Shown piece by piece: positions 48,460-55,483 of a stretch of 55,572 bases of DNA. The position numbers were made by a program, and so were the translations under genes. This DNA comes from a virus. The DNA is taken from the IMG/VR virus record IMGVR_UViG_3300043413_000016, positions 1 to 55,572 of that record, one strand, 5' to 3'. How positions within the stretch are numbered: the stretch's first letter is position 1; every line of letters starts with the position of its first letter. The notes below the pieces were generated by a model, which saw only the letters and a list, made by a program, of their open reading frames with translations, ran no database searches and was not told where the DNA came from.

Positions 48460-49989
48460 CTACATGCCCAGCTCGGCGTCAATCTCATGCACTGCGATGC
48501 GGCCTGCGGGGATGACGTTCTTGGGCTTGGGCCCGCCAGGGATGGCAAACGTCAACGCCAGCGAGTCGCCACGGTCGGGCGACTTCAGGCCGCGCTTCTT
48601 GGCGTCGTCCTTCGACTCCAGCAGCAGCAGGCCACCACGGTAGCTGTACCGCAGGCCGGTCAGGTCTGTGCGCAGTTCTTGGTCGTTGGGCAGCGCGGCG
48701 GTCGGCAGCCACTCCTTCATGCTGGCCCACATCGCAGCCCGCAGGTTGTAGTTTGCCCCGTCGTCCAGCCGGATGGACACGTTCACATCACGCACCACGT
48801 CCTCTCCGAACCAAGCGCGCAGGGCGTCAGCCACACCAGCGCCCACGCCGATCACGTCAACCGCGATCTGCTCAATGTGCATGCCGCGCGCCCTGTAGGC
48901 CACCACTTCCTGCTTGACTCGGCCGGCCGTGCTCATCAGGTCAGTCTTGCCCCACACCCACTGTTTGATGACCAGCCGGCCACGTCGCGCGGTCAGCACG
49001 CACTTGTCATCACCAAACCGGGCCACGTCCAGGCCAAACCGCAGGCCACCCATGCCGGGCACGTCAGCCGGGCCGCGACTCATGGCATCGGTCACAAGGT
49101 CGCCGCTGATGAACGCATTGCCGATGGATGCGCTGTAGTCCCGGTCGATTTCCTGGGCGATGACCACGGGGTCCAGGGCCTGAACCTGCTTGGCGTACCA
49201 CTCAGGGCCCTTGCGCGGGTCGTCGCGCCAGTCGAACACAAACACTCTGGTCTTTCCGCCAAAGCGCTTTTTCCAGAACGGATTGCCTTCGCCGTTGGGC
49301 GTGCTCACGTCAATCTTGCAGTTCGACGTTTGGCTCAAGGCTGCGTCGATGCTTTCAGGCTGCTCGTAGAAGGCGGATTCGTCTTTGAAGTAGATTGAGG
49401 TGCGAGCACCGCGGCCGATGTTCGAGCCTGCCTCGCCAATGATGCTGCTCTCGTTCTCAGGGTTCAGCACCCGCATGAATGGGGCGTGCTTGTCCTCTTT
49501 GTAGCCCTCGGGCCGGAACTGCGCCGGCAGCAGGCGGATGAATGCGCGGATCTTCCAGAACAGGCTTGACGGGTCGCCCAGCCGGTCTACGTAGTCCTCT
49601 TTGCGCGATCCGAAGCCCACCACCACGCCCTTGTTGAAAGTCCACATCCAGACAGCCACGGCAACGCACAGCCAGGACACGCCCATGTCGCGCGACTTCT
49701 CGACCAGGCCGTCTTCGCGCGCCTTCCAGCGAGCCACCAGCCAGTCCACGGCCTCGGCTTGCTTCGGGAACAAGATGAACGGGGCGAGGGCCGGTATGCC
49801 GCGCTCAGGGTTGCGCGGGTCAAACGTCATGCCCCAGTCGGTGATCCACTGAGCCGGGTGATCGGCGTAGTACGCCTTCAGTGCCGCCAGGTCAGCCGGT
49901 GACGCCTTGTTGAGTCGGTCCAGCCTGTCCAGCCGGTCAGCCCAAACGCCGTCGTAGTTCGGCGCCTTCCAGTCGATTTCAGGTGCCAC
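48460..49989 (-). CDS. terminase large subunit
   Basis: 509-residue packaging motor and nuclease. The ATPase part has VEKSRDMGVSW (residues 96-106, the terminase form of Walker A) and TSIYFKDESAFYE with Asp203/Glu204 (Walker B and catalytic Glu). The nuclease part has GLDVARFGDDKC with Asp321 and later metal ligands such as VDVIGVGAGVADAL and GDSLALTFA. Start GTG 49989 overlaps the small subunit by 11 bases. Length and order are typical. Confidence 0.93.
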   Translation of the reverse strand: MAPEIDWKAPNYDGVWADRLDRLDRLNKASPADLAALKAYYADHPAQWITDWGMTFDPRNPERGIPALAPFILFPKQAEAVDWLVARWKAREDGLVEKSRDMGVSWLCVAVAVWMWTFNKGVVVGFGSRKEDYVDRLGDPSSLFWKIRAFIRLLPAQFRPEGYKEDKHAPFMRVLNPENESSIIGEAGSNIGRGARTSIYFKDESAFYEQPESIDAALSQTSNCKIDVSTPNGEGNPFWKKRFGGKTRVFVFDWRDDPRKGPEWYAKQVQALDPVVIAQEIDRDYSASIGNAFISGDLVTDAMSRGPADVPGMGGLRFGLDVARFGDDKCVLTARRGRLVIKQWVWGKTDLMSTAGRVKQEVVAYRARGMHIEQIAVDVIGVGAGVADALRAWFGEDVVRDVNVSIRLDDGANYNLRAAMWASMKEWLPTAALPNDQELRTDLTGLRYSYRGGLLLLESKDDAKKRGLKSPDRGDSLALTFAIPGGPKPKNVIPAGRIAVHEIDAELGM

Positions 49990-50647
49990 TGACCAGCTTC
50001 AGGTAGGCGGCCTGGCGCTCGGCGGGCGGAATGGCGCTCAGGTCAAACACCACGGTTTTGGTTGCAGGCTCTTCGAGCGGGCGGATGCCGTAGGCCTCAC
50101 GCTCCAGGCCGATCAGCACTTTCAGGGCCTCGGCCAGTTCCTTCACGCCCTTGATGCGCTGGGGCAGGCTGATGGTCTTCATGTAGACCTCATTCAGCTT
50201 GTCAACGCCCCTCTCGTCGGGCTTCTTCATCAGCTCGCCCAGGTCAGCGAACAGCAACGGGTCAGCGCTTTCGGCTTCGCACTCGGCCAGCAGGCGGATG
50301 ACCAGCACGCGCATCCGGGTGATGTCGGAGCGATGGGCAATGCGGATGCGCGCCTCGACCTGTGCCCCAATCTCTACCGACTCCCGCTCAGTCGGCGTCT
50401 CAGTGCGTACTTCGTTGCGTACCAGTTCCTTGCGTACCAACGCATCGGCCTTGGCGCGTACCTTGGCGCTCAGGTCTCGCTCCCAGCCGTCCCTCTTGGC
50501 GCGCTTGCGGATTGCGCCCTCGGTGATGCCGTGGGCCACTGCGATTTCGCGCACCGACTGCGAGGCCGTCCTGAACTCGGACTCGATACGCTCCCAGTCA
50601 GTGCGCTTTGGTGCCTGGGCTGCTGGCTCCTTGGCTTTTGCCGCCAT
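49979..50647 (-). CDS. terminase small subunit
   Basis: 222-residue DNA-recognition part of the packaging machine. It has an N-terminal helix-turn-helix (SVREIAVAHGITEGAIRKRAKRDGW, about residues 31-55), then long charged helices for ring formation. The C-terminal SAIPPAERQAAYLKLV segment may contact the large subunit. ATG 50647; its stop overlaps the large subunit start. Confidence 0.8.
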   Translation of the reverse strand: MAAKAKEPAAQAPKRTDWERIESEFRTASQSVREIAVAHGITEGAIRKRAKRDGWERDLSAKVRAKADALVRKELVRNEVRTETPTERESVEIGAQVEARIRIAHRSDITRMRVLVIRLLAECEAESADPLLFADLGELMKKPDERGVDKLNEVYMKTISLPQRIKGVKELAEALKVLIGLEREAYGIRPLEEPATKTVVFDLSAIPPAERQAAYLKLVSGT

Positions 50648-50651
50648 CAGT

Positions 50652-50780
50652 TCACTTCCACTGCCCGCCCTTGCTGGGCATCGGTGCCTTCTTGCTGGCC
50701 GGGGGCGTCATGGGCTTGGCCATGCACTTGCCAGCCTTGGCGCAGGCTTGGGGGGTCTTGCAGGATGCGCAGGGCTTCAT
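50652..50780 (-). CDS. small Cys-rich protein, 42 aa
   Basis: 42 residues from ATG 50780, with AAAGGA seven bases upstream. Pattern CASCKTPQACAKAGKC has four cysteines that could bind a metal, followed by a Lys/Pro/Met-rich tail. Two bases short of an overlap with the terminase small subunit (start 50647). The good ribosome-binding site and position in a tight operon support it. Function unknown. Confidence 0.55.
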   Translation of the reverse strand: MKPCASCKTPQACAKAGKCMAKPMTPPASKKAPMPSKGGQWK

Positions 50781-50837
50781 CTGGGTGTCCTTTGGGGTGG
50801 GTGAGGGTCAGCCGTCATTGTTCTGGCGCGGTCAGCG

Positions 50838-51047
50838 TCAGTTTGTGGGCGCTGGCTGCGCCCTCCACTCCCCATCAGGCCCCACCTGGCGCATGCCGCA
50901 GGCGGCGCACTGCTCGGTGTTGCCAGCGGCGTCGGGCTCGTTCAGGGGCTTGACGCGGGTGTGCGGGCAACCGGTGGGCTCGGACGGCTGTGCTGCTGGT
51001 GCCGGCGCGGTCTTGCGCGCTGCGGTTTTTTTGGCTGCTGGTTTCAT
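50838..51047 (-). CDS. small zinc-binding protein, 69 aa
   Basis: 69 residues from ATG 51047, in ATGA overlap with the upstream stop. A Lys/Ala/Pro-rich start (AAKKTAARKTAPAPAAQPS) is followed by CPHTRVKPLNEPDAAGNTEQCAACGM, whose Cys/His pattern suggests one zinc site. The motif GCCCACAAAC occurs at the stop, a weaker form of the 12-base repeat. Function unknown. Confidence 0.55.
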   Translation of the reverse strand: MKPAAKKTAARKTAPAPAAQPSEPTGCPHTRVKPLNEPDAAGNTEQCAACGMRQVGPDGEWRAQPAPTN

Positions 51048-51394
51048 CGGCTGGCCACCTCGATCAGTTTGTCCACGGCTTTCTGGGCTGCAGCTTGGCT
51101 GGCGGCGTACTTCACGCGCTCGGCCGCTTCCTCGGGCGTCAGGGTCTCGCCGTTCTGAGCTGCGATCTGCTCCCAGACTGCACCGGCCAGCACGTCCAGG
51201 GCGGCGTTGATGCTTTCGTCGGTCGCGGTTTCGCACTCGGCGCGGGTGAAGGCTTGCCCCACTTCATACGTCTTGTCGCCGTGCTCCCAGGCAATCATGA
51301 TTGCCATGCCTTTGGTGGCCGGCAGGAAGGCCAGTTGCGGATTGGTGGTGGCGGTCTTCAGTTGCGCCATCAGGTCAAACAGTCGTTTCAGCAT
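51044..51394 (-). CDS. hypothetical protein, 116 aa
   Basis: 116 residues from ATG 51394. An N-terminal helix (KRLFDLMAQLKTAT), a beta segment (PATKGMAIMIAWEHGDKTYEVGQ), and a C-terminal helical part (TPEEAAERVKYAASQAAAQKAVDKLIEV). It is coupled to the small zinc-binding gene. No family recognised; by position it belongs to the upstream part of the late or middle operon. Confidence 0.6.
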   Translation of the reverse strand: MLKRLFDLMAQLKTATTNPQLAFLPATKGMAIMIAWEHGDKTYEVGQAFTRAECETATDESINAALDVLAGAVWEQIAAQNGETLTPEEAAERVKYAASQAAAQKAVDKLIEVASR

Positions 51395-51396
51395 CT

Positions 51397-51807
51397 TCAG
51401 CCTTTCGTGTGGTTGCTGGGGGTGTCGATCTGGGTTGCTGGCAGGATGCAGCGGCCGGCTTTCTGCTTGGCCTGTTGCACTTTGCCGCCGATGTCGCAGT
51501 CGGCGCAGTAGTCCACTCTGGCAAATACCGTGGTCACTGTGCGCCTGCCAGCCCATTTGCCCAAGTCTTGGCGCCTGGTAATCGGCGTTCCGCTTGCGTG
51601 GACGTACAGCAAGTACTCTTGCCAGTCGCGCAGGGAGTCGAAGCACAGCGGCTTGGGCGGCGGCGCGTTTTGCACCATCCAATAGATCTTCGTTCGCGCG
51701 ATTGGCGGCGCGTCAGGCATTGCGCGTGGCGAGATTCGCGGGGCTGTGAGCTGAAGACACGTCACACCTAGCCTTTCGGTTTTGCCGTTCGGCAATTGTA
51801 TTTGCAC
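51397..51807 (-). CDS. hypothetical Cys-containing protein, 136 aa
   Basis: 136 residues from GTG 51807. The middle (IYWMVQNAPPPKPLCFDSLRDWQEYLLYVHASG) is alpha-beta; the end has DYCADCDIGGKVQQAKQKAGRC, a possible metal site in CxxC...C form. It starts 27 bases after a repeat-hairpin (51834-51857) at the end of the HNH-like gene. No family recognised. Confidence 0.55.
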   Translation of the reverse strand: MQIQLPNGKTERLGVTCLQLTAPRISPRAMPDAPPIARTKIYWMVQNAPPPKPLCFDSLRDWQEYLLYVHASGTPITRRQDLGKWAGRRTVTTVFARVDYCADCDIGGKVQQAKQKAGRCILPATQIDTPSNHTKG

Positions 51808-51826
51808 GCCGGTAACGTCATTGAAC

Positions 51827-52324
51827 TTACTTTCTCACTGGTAAGTTTTCCAGTGAGCATTTGCGTAACGCTTGCTCGGCTTCCCATTTGGCTCTGGTGC
51901 GCTGCGCGTAGTCGCGCTCCATCGCGCGGCGCGTTTCCTTTGGCCACAGCCCAGAGGAACCTATGCGTGCGTGGCAGCCTTGGTCTCCCGGTGTCGGCGC
52001 GCAAGCCGGGTACGCGGTCGAATCACAGGCCTTGATGCCCATGCCTTTGCCCGCCGCACCGTTGTCGTCGCTGTGCGCGGCTTGGCTGCGGCCTTCAATG
52101 CCGCAGTGGGCGCAAGGTAACGAGGCTACCCAGCGCAGGTAGTCTTTGTCGCGCACGTACTGGCGCTTTGGCACAGGCACCACCATGCGCGCCTTCCCGT
52201 CGCTGATGGCTACGGCAGCAGCCCGGGGCCTGGGGGTGTATTCGATGGTCTTCACCGGGCGCAGCTCAAACGGCCAGCCCTTGGGCTTGAAGCCGGTGCG
52301 CTTGAGGGGCGTGCTGCGCTTCAT
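51827..52324 (-). CDS. HNH-like / DUF968-type nuclease, 165 aa
   Basis: 165 residues. A basic N-terminus is followed by a Cys/His-rich core: RWVASLPCAHCG, then SQAAHSD, then CAPTPGDQGCHARIG, the order CxxC, AH, C...CH of phage HNH-type proteins (DUF968, also like NinG). They bind zinc and cut branched or specific DNA. The last codons carry repeat copy 3 and the stop. ATG 52324 overlaps the next gene. The family assignment is from motif memory. Confidence 0.65.
   Translation of the reverse strand: MKRSTPLKRTGFKPKGWPFELRPVKTIEYTPRPRAAAVAISDGKARMVVPVPKRQYVRDKDYLRWVASLPCAHCGIEGRSQAAHSDDNGAAGKGMGIKACDSTAYPACAPTPGDQGCHARIGSSGLWPKETRRAMERDYAQRTRAKWEAEQALRKCSLENLPVRK
51834..51857. repeat. inverted repeat CTCACTGG/CCAGTGAG, copy 3 (end of HNH-like gene)
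   Basis: CTCACTGG, TAAGTTTT, CCAGTGAG. It encodes the last residues of the HNH-like gene (CSLENLPVRK), just before the stop. As RNA on the minus strand it is a clear hairpin at the gene end. Other copies: 31557-31580, 43487-43510. Confidence 0.6.
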
Positions 52325-52554
52325 GCGGCCACCTCTTCAACCCAATCCACTTGCAGCGGATCAGCCTGCACACTGCGGCGCCTGCTCACGATTGCTGGTG
52401 GCGCGCTGCTGGCTGGCGGTTTGGTCTTTGGCCCGAACGTGAGCGCTGCGCACTTCGGACCCCACCCGCGTGCAAGCGGTGCACCGTATGCCACTGGCCC
52501 GGGGATGGCCTTTGCGTACCGTGTCACAGGCTTGTTGCAGCGGATGCAGCGCAT
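52321..52554 (-). CDS. small zinc-binding protein, 77 aa
   Basis: 77 residues from ATG 52554. CIRCNKPV at the start and GPKCAALTF in the middle give a CxxC...C pattern. The second half is Pro/Ala/Val-rich with SRRRS and an acidic end. It overlaps the HNH-like gene as ATGA and the previous gene by 31 bases. Function unknown; such small zinc proteins accompany DNA-processing genes in many phages. Confidence 0.55.
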   Translation of the reverse strand: MRCIRCNKPVTRYAKAIPGPVAYGAPLARGWGPKCAALTFGPKTKPPASSAPPAIVSRRRSVQADPLQVDWVEEVAA

Positions 52555-53066
52555 GCCGCCTCCTTTTGTGCGCCAACACCACCAACGATCACCACGGCAT
52601 CGGCTGGCGCGTTGCCTGCGCGAGCCTGGGCTATCCGGTTGCAGGTAGTCTGGTAGGCCCGCTCAAACTCGCCGTAGTCGCATTCGGCCAGTTGTGTTGT
52701 GTGCAGGCGCAGCATCCAGTGCAGGGTGTCCAGTTCCGTGGCGTACATCGTCCACGTACCGCGCTCGGCGTGCCGGCTGTGCACGGCCGCCAGTGCTTGC
52801 TGGGCAGCGTGAATGATGGTTTGCGCCTGCAGCCCAGTGCAGATACCCATGCCGGCCAGCGTCTCGGTCATGTTGGCTGCATCAGCAAGGCTGCGCCAGT
52901 GGTACGCACAGTCCCTGCCAGCCGCAAACTCTTGCAGCGCCGTGGCCATGATGCTGCGCTGGCGCCGCTGGTCTTCGGCAGAGAGTTTGCGCACCTTGTT
53001 CAGAACGATGGCCAGCGCGTTGCAGTGCACAGGGCCTGGGCGGTACTTCTTGCGCGGCTTCTTCAT
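52524..53066 (-). CDS. hypothetical helical protein, 180 aa
   Basis: 180 residues from ATG 53066, which overlaps the VRR-NUC stop (53063) as ATGA in the arrangement without the insert. Helical: VLNKVRKLSAEDQRRQRSIMATALQEF, then HWRSLADAANMTETLAGMG, then a long helix with HAAQQALAAVHSRHAERGTW. The start is basic (KKPRKKYRPGP). No family recognised. It links the early genes to the HNH and terminase genes and may be a regulator or antiterminator. Confidence 0.6.
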   Translation of the reverse strand: MKKPRKKYRPGPVHCNALAIVLNKVRKLSAEDQRRQRSIMATALQEFAAGRDCAYHWRSLADAANMTETLAGMGICTGLQAQTIIHAAQQALAAVHSRHAERGTWTMYATELDTLHWMLRLHTTQLAECDYGEFERAYQTTCNRIAQARAGNAPADAVVIVGGVGAQKEAACAASAATSL

Positions 53067-53203
53067 GGCACCTGCACCCTCAGCATTGCCGCATATCCGA
53101 CAACCGTGCGATAGGCGGCTTCCCAAGTCCAACACACCACCACGCACCAGCCGCTTGCTTGCAGTGCATCCATGCGCTGGCGCTGTTCCTTGCTGGGTGT
53201 TCC
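53063..53203 (-). pseudogene. 3' fragment of the VRR-NUC gene
   Basis: Exact copy of the last 46 codons and stop of the VRR-NUC gene (from GTPSKEQRQ to the end), joined at 53203/53204 to foreign sequence. It lacks the catalytic part. A frame continues for 14 codons into the insert and could start at an ATG there, but would have no nuclease function. It preserves the coupling to the next gene. Confidence 0.8.
53063..53203. repeat. 141-base direct repeat, left copy
   Basis: Identical to 55432-55572. The boundary bases are TCATGG on one side and GTGTTCC on the other. The two copies bracket the insert 53204-55431. Confidence 0.95.
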
Positions 53204-53287
53204 GGGCAACCGGAATAACGTGTTGAAAGCACGATGATGAAGCATAATGCTGGAACGGAATTTCGTGTTGATTCAGCATGGAGAAGT

Positions 53288-54118
53288 ATGAATGAGTTGG
53301 CTCTTTTCGCGGGCGCTGGTGGAGGCATACTCGGCGGCAAGCTCCTCGGATGGCGAACGGTCTGCGCCGTCGAGAGAGAACCCTACGCAGCAAGCGTTCT
53401 TGCCGCCCGGCAGAACGACGGACTTCTCCCGCCCTTCCCGATTTGGGATGACGTTCGGACCTTTGACGGACACCCTTGGCGCGGACGTGTTGACGTGGTT
53501 TCTGGCGGCTTCCCATGCCAAGACATCAGCGTTGCGGGCAAAGGGGCCGGCATCAGTGGTGAGCGTTCCGGCCTCTGGTCTGAAATGGCGCGCATCGTTA
53601 GCGAGGTTCGACCCAGCTTCGTCTTCGTGGAGAACAGCCCAGCTCTCATTACTCGGGGGCTCGGAGTCGTCCTCGGTGACTTGGCCGCTCTCGGGTATGA
53701 CTGCCGATGGACAGTGCTGGGAGCTGCTGATGTCGGTGCGCTCCACCAGCGGGACCGCTTCTGGCTTGTGGCCCACTCCAACATGCCCGAATGGGGGGAG
53801 GTCGGTCGCGCATGTGACGGATTGGCGGAGCCCGAGGACCGCGTACTCAGCATCTGGGAAGAAGGTGCAGGTGGACCTGGCACAGGCGGTGAAGCGCTGG
53901 TCCACGCCGGCGGCGGACGACACTGGGCATCGAGCATCCAAGTACAACCAAGGCGGGACGGCGCTGAGCACGCAAGTTGGTGGAGCGCTGAACCCGACGT
54001 GGGTCGAATGGCTGATGGGGTGGCCGCTCGGGTGGACAGACTTAGAGCCCTTGGAAACGGCCAAGTGCCACAGTGCGCGGCAGCCGCATGGACGTTGCTC
54101 GTTGGAGCTCAACCATGA
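53288..54118 (+). CDS. DNA cytosine-5 methyltransferase, 276 aa
   Basis: 276-residue C5-methyltransferase, which methylates cytosine in a set DNA site and probably protects phage DNA from restriction. All main motifs are present: FAGAGGG (motif I, residues 7-13), FPCQDIS with catalytic Cys77 (IV), FVENSP with Glu115 (VI), QRDRFWLVA (VIII), and ALGNGQVP (X) at the end. The target-recognition part, about 185-250, is short. ATG 53288 has GGAG five bases before it; an in-frame ATG at 53234 is possible. No restriction enzyme is near. A second frame is open along the whole gene (next entry). Confidence 0.92.
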   Translation: MNELALFAGAGGGILGGKLLGWRTVCAVEREPYAASVLAARQNDGLLPPFPIWDDVRTFDGHPWRGRVDVVSGGFPCQDISVAGKGAGISGERSGLWSEMARIVSEVRPSFVFVENSPALITRGLGVVLGDLAALGYDCRWTVLGAADVGALHQRDRFWLVAHSNMPEWGEVGRACDGLAEPEDRVLSIWEEGAGGPGTGGEALVHAGGGRHWASSIQVQPRRDGAEHASWWSAEPDVGRMADGVAARVDRLRALGNGQVPQCAAAAWTLLVGAQP

Positions 54119-54152
54119 AAACCCGGATTTCCACACGACAATCCGGGAATGA
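53292..54152 (+). other. second open frame across the methyltransferase gene, 286 codons
   Basis: Frame +1 from ATG 53292 stays open for 286 codons over the whole methyltransferase gene. Its product starts SWLFSRALVEAYSAASSSDG and ends with SGLWPTPTCPNGG and ALNPTWVEWLMGWPLGWTDL. I recall similar proteins in many phage genomes. Because those residues lie opposite conserved methyltransferase motifs (WLVA, and the GRMADGVAARVDRL region), the likeness may only mirror conservation of the main frame. It could also be a true overlapping gene. Confidence 0.35.
54122..54147 (+). terminator. hairpin between methyltransferase and transposase
   Basis: CCCGGATT (54122-54129) and AATCCGGG (54140-54147), 8 base pairs with a 10-base loop, directly after the methyltransferase stop and one base before the transposase ATG. 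No T-run follows. It may be a terminator remnant, a control hairpin, or part of an IS end. Confidence 0.4.
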
Positions 54153-55483
54153 GAGACATTTTGGACATGGAAGGCTGGAAACTGACCGCCAGCCGGGTCG
54201 AAGACTCGGTGGAAACCTTCGTCGCGGAATACCTGCACGAGCCCAGGGCTTGCTCCAAATGCGGTGGCCTGAGCCTGTACCGACACGGCACCAAGAAGAC
54301 CACCTACGCCGACAGCCCGACGCGCGACAAGCCGACGAAGCTGGAGGCGACGGTGCGCCGCTACCGGTGCCGGGACTGCGGGGAGACGTTCCTCCAGCCG
54401 CTGGGCGGGGTACTGGACGAGCGCCGGATGACGGAGCGGTGCGCGGACTTCATCGCCCGCAAGGCCCTGATTCACACCTTCGCCCTGGTGGCCAACGAGG
54501 TCGGGGTGGACGAGAAGACCGTCCGGGCGGTGGCTGCCGAGCGCATGGAGGCGCTGACGGCCAGCCACCGGCCCAAGCTGCCCAGGGTGCTGGGAATCGA
54601 CGAGACGCAGATTGCAGGCGAGATGCGCCTGGTGCTGACGGACGTGGAGCGGCGCAAGCTGCTGGACATGCTGCCCGCCCGGGACAAGGACACCCTGGCG
54701 ACCTGGCTGGGGCACTTCAGGGACCGCAGCATCGTCCAGGTGGTCACCATCGACATGTGGCGCCCGTACCAGCGGATTGTGGCGGAGCTGCTGCCGGACG
54801 CCGTGGTGGTGGTGGACAAGTTCCACATCCTGCGGATGGCCAGCGAGGCCATGGACCAGGTGCGCATCCGGCTGGGCAAGGTCAAGGAGGTCGAGGTGCG
54901 CCGGCACTGGGTCCGGTCCAAGGTCATGCTCCAGAAGCGGCCCGCCAACCTGACCGCGAAGCAGCGCTTCAACCTGGACATGTGGCTGGACAACGAGCCG
55001 GAGATTGCCGCCGCCTACCGGGCCAAGGAGGCGTTCTACAGCCTCTTCGACCTGCCCAAGGCCGAGGCCATCCAGGCCTTCGACGACTTCGCCGCCTCGG
55101 TGCCGACCAGCGTCAAGCCCGAGTTCCGGAGGCTGCTGACGGCCATGCGGAACTGGCGCGCGGAGATTCTGGCCGTCTTCGACCACCCGTACACCAACGC
55201 CTACACCGAATCCCTGAACAGCCTGACCAAGCACATCGTCAAGGCCGGCCGGGGCTACAGCTTCGAGGTGCTGCGCGCCCGAATCCTGGCCAACTACGCC
55301 GACGCGCCCAAGAAGCCGCTGCGCATCGAGTTCCTGCTGAAGGACAACGGGAACCCTTGCGGCAACTGTGGGCTGCCATGCCGGGCCGAGGACATGCACC
55401 TGGTGACACTGCCCCCAATGGTCCGAGGACATCATGGCACCTGCACCCTCAGCATTGCCGCATATCCGACAACCGTGCGATAG
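54149..55483 (+). CDS. ISL3-family transposase, 444 codons, end altered
   Basis: DDE transposase of the ISL3 type. Zinc-binding N-terminus CSKCG (Cys35, 38) and CRDCG (Cys74, 77), helix-turn-helix around 112-130, then the catalytic triad: LGIDETQ (Asp151), VTIDMWRPY (Asp202) and YTNAYTESLN (Glu354). A second C-terminal C..C pair (CGNCGLPC) follows. The frame runs through the repeat boundary at 55432, so the last 17 codons are phage sequence and the normal end is lost or replaced. The catalytic part is complete, so it may still work. Confidence 0.85.
   Translation: MRDILDMEGWKLTASRVEDSVETFVAEYLHEPRACSKCGGLSLYRHGTKKTTYADSPTRDKPTKLEATVRRYRCRDCGETFLQPLGGVLDERRMTERCADFIARKALIHTFALVANEVGVDEKTVRAVAAERMEALTASHRPKLPRVLGIDETQIAGEMRLVLTDVERRKLLDMLPARDKDTLATWLGHFRDRSIVQVVTIDMWRPYQRIVAELLPDAVVVVDKFHILRMASEAMDQVRIRLGKVKEVEVRRHWVRSKVMLQKRPANLTAKQRFNLDMWLDNEPEIAAAYRAKEAFYSLFDLPKAEAIQAFDDFAASVPTSVKPEFRRLLTAMRNWRAEILAVFDHPYTNAYTESLNSLTKHIVKAGRGYSFEVLRARILANYADAPKKPLRIEFLLKDNGNPCGNCGLPCRAEDMHLVTLPPMVRGHHGTCTLSIAAYPTTVR

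Larger units (their letters stand above)
53204..55431 (+). mobile_element. 2,228-base insert with methyltransferase and transposase genes
   Basis: Sequence between the two 141-base repeats. It carries two rightward genes in an otherwise leftward block. Without it the phage circle would be 53,076 bases and the VRR-NUC gene would read straight into the gene at 53066. No classical terminal inverted repeat or short target duplication is visible at the edges. A transposable element, a phage variant, or an assembly graph effect are all possible (see findings). The first 84 bases (53204-53287) are non-coding and hold a weak TTGAAA promoter-like box at 53222. Confidence 0.6.
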
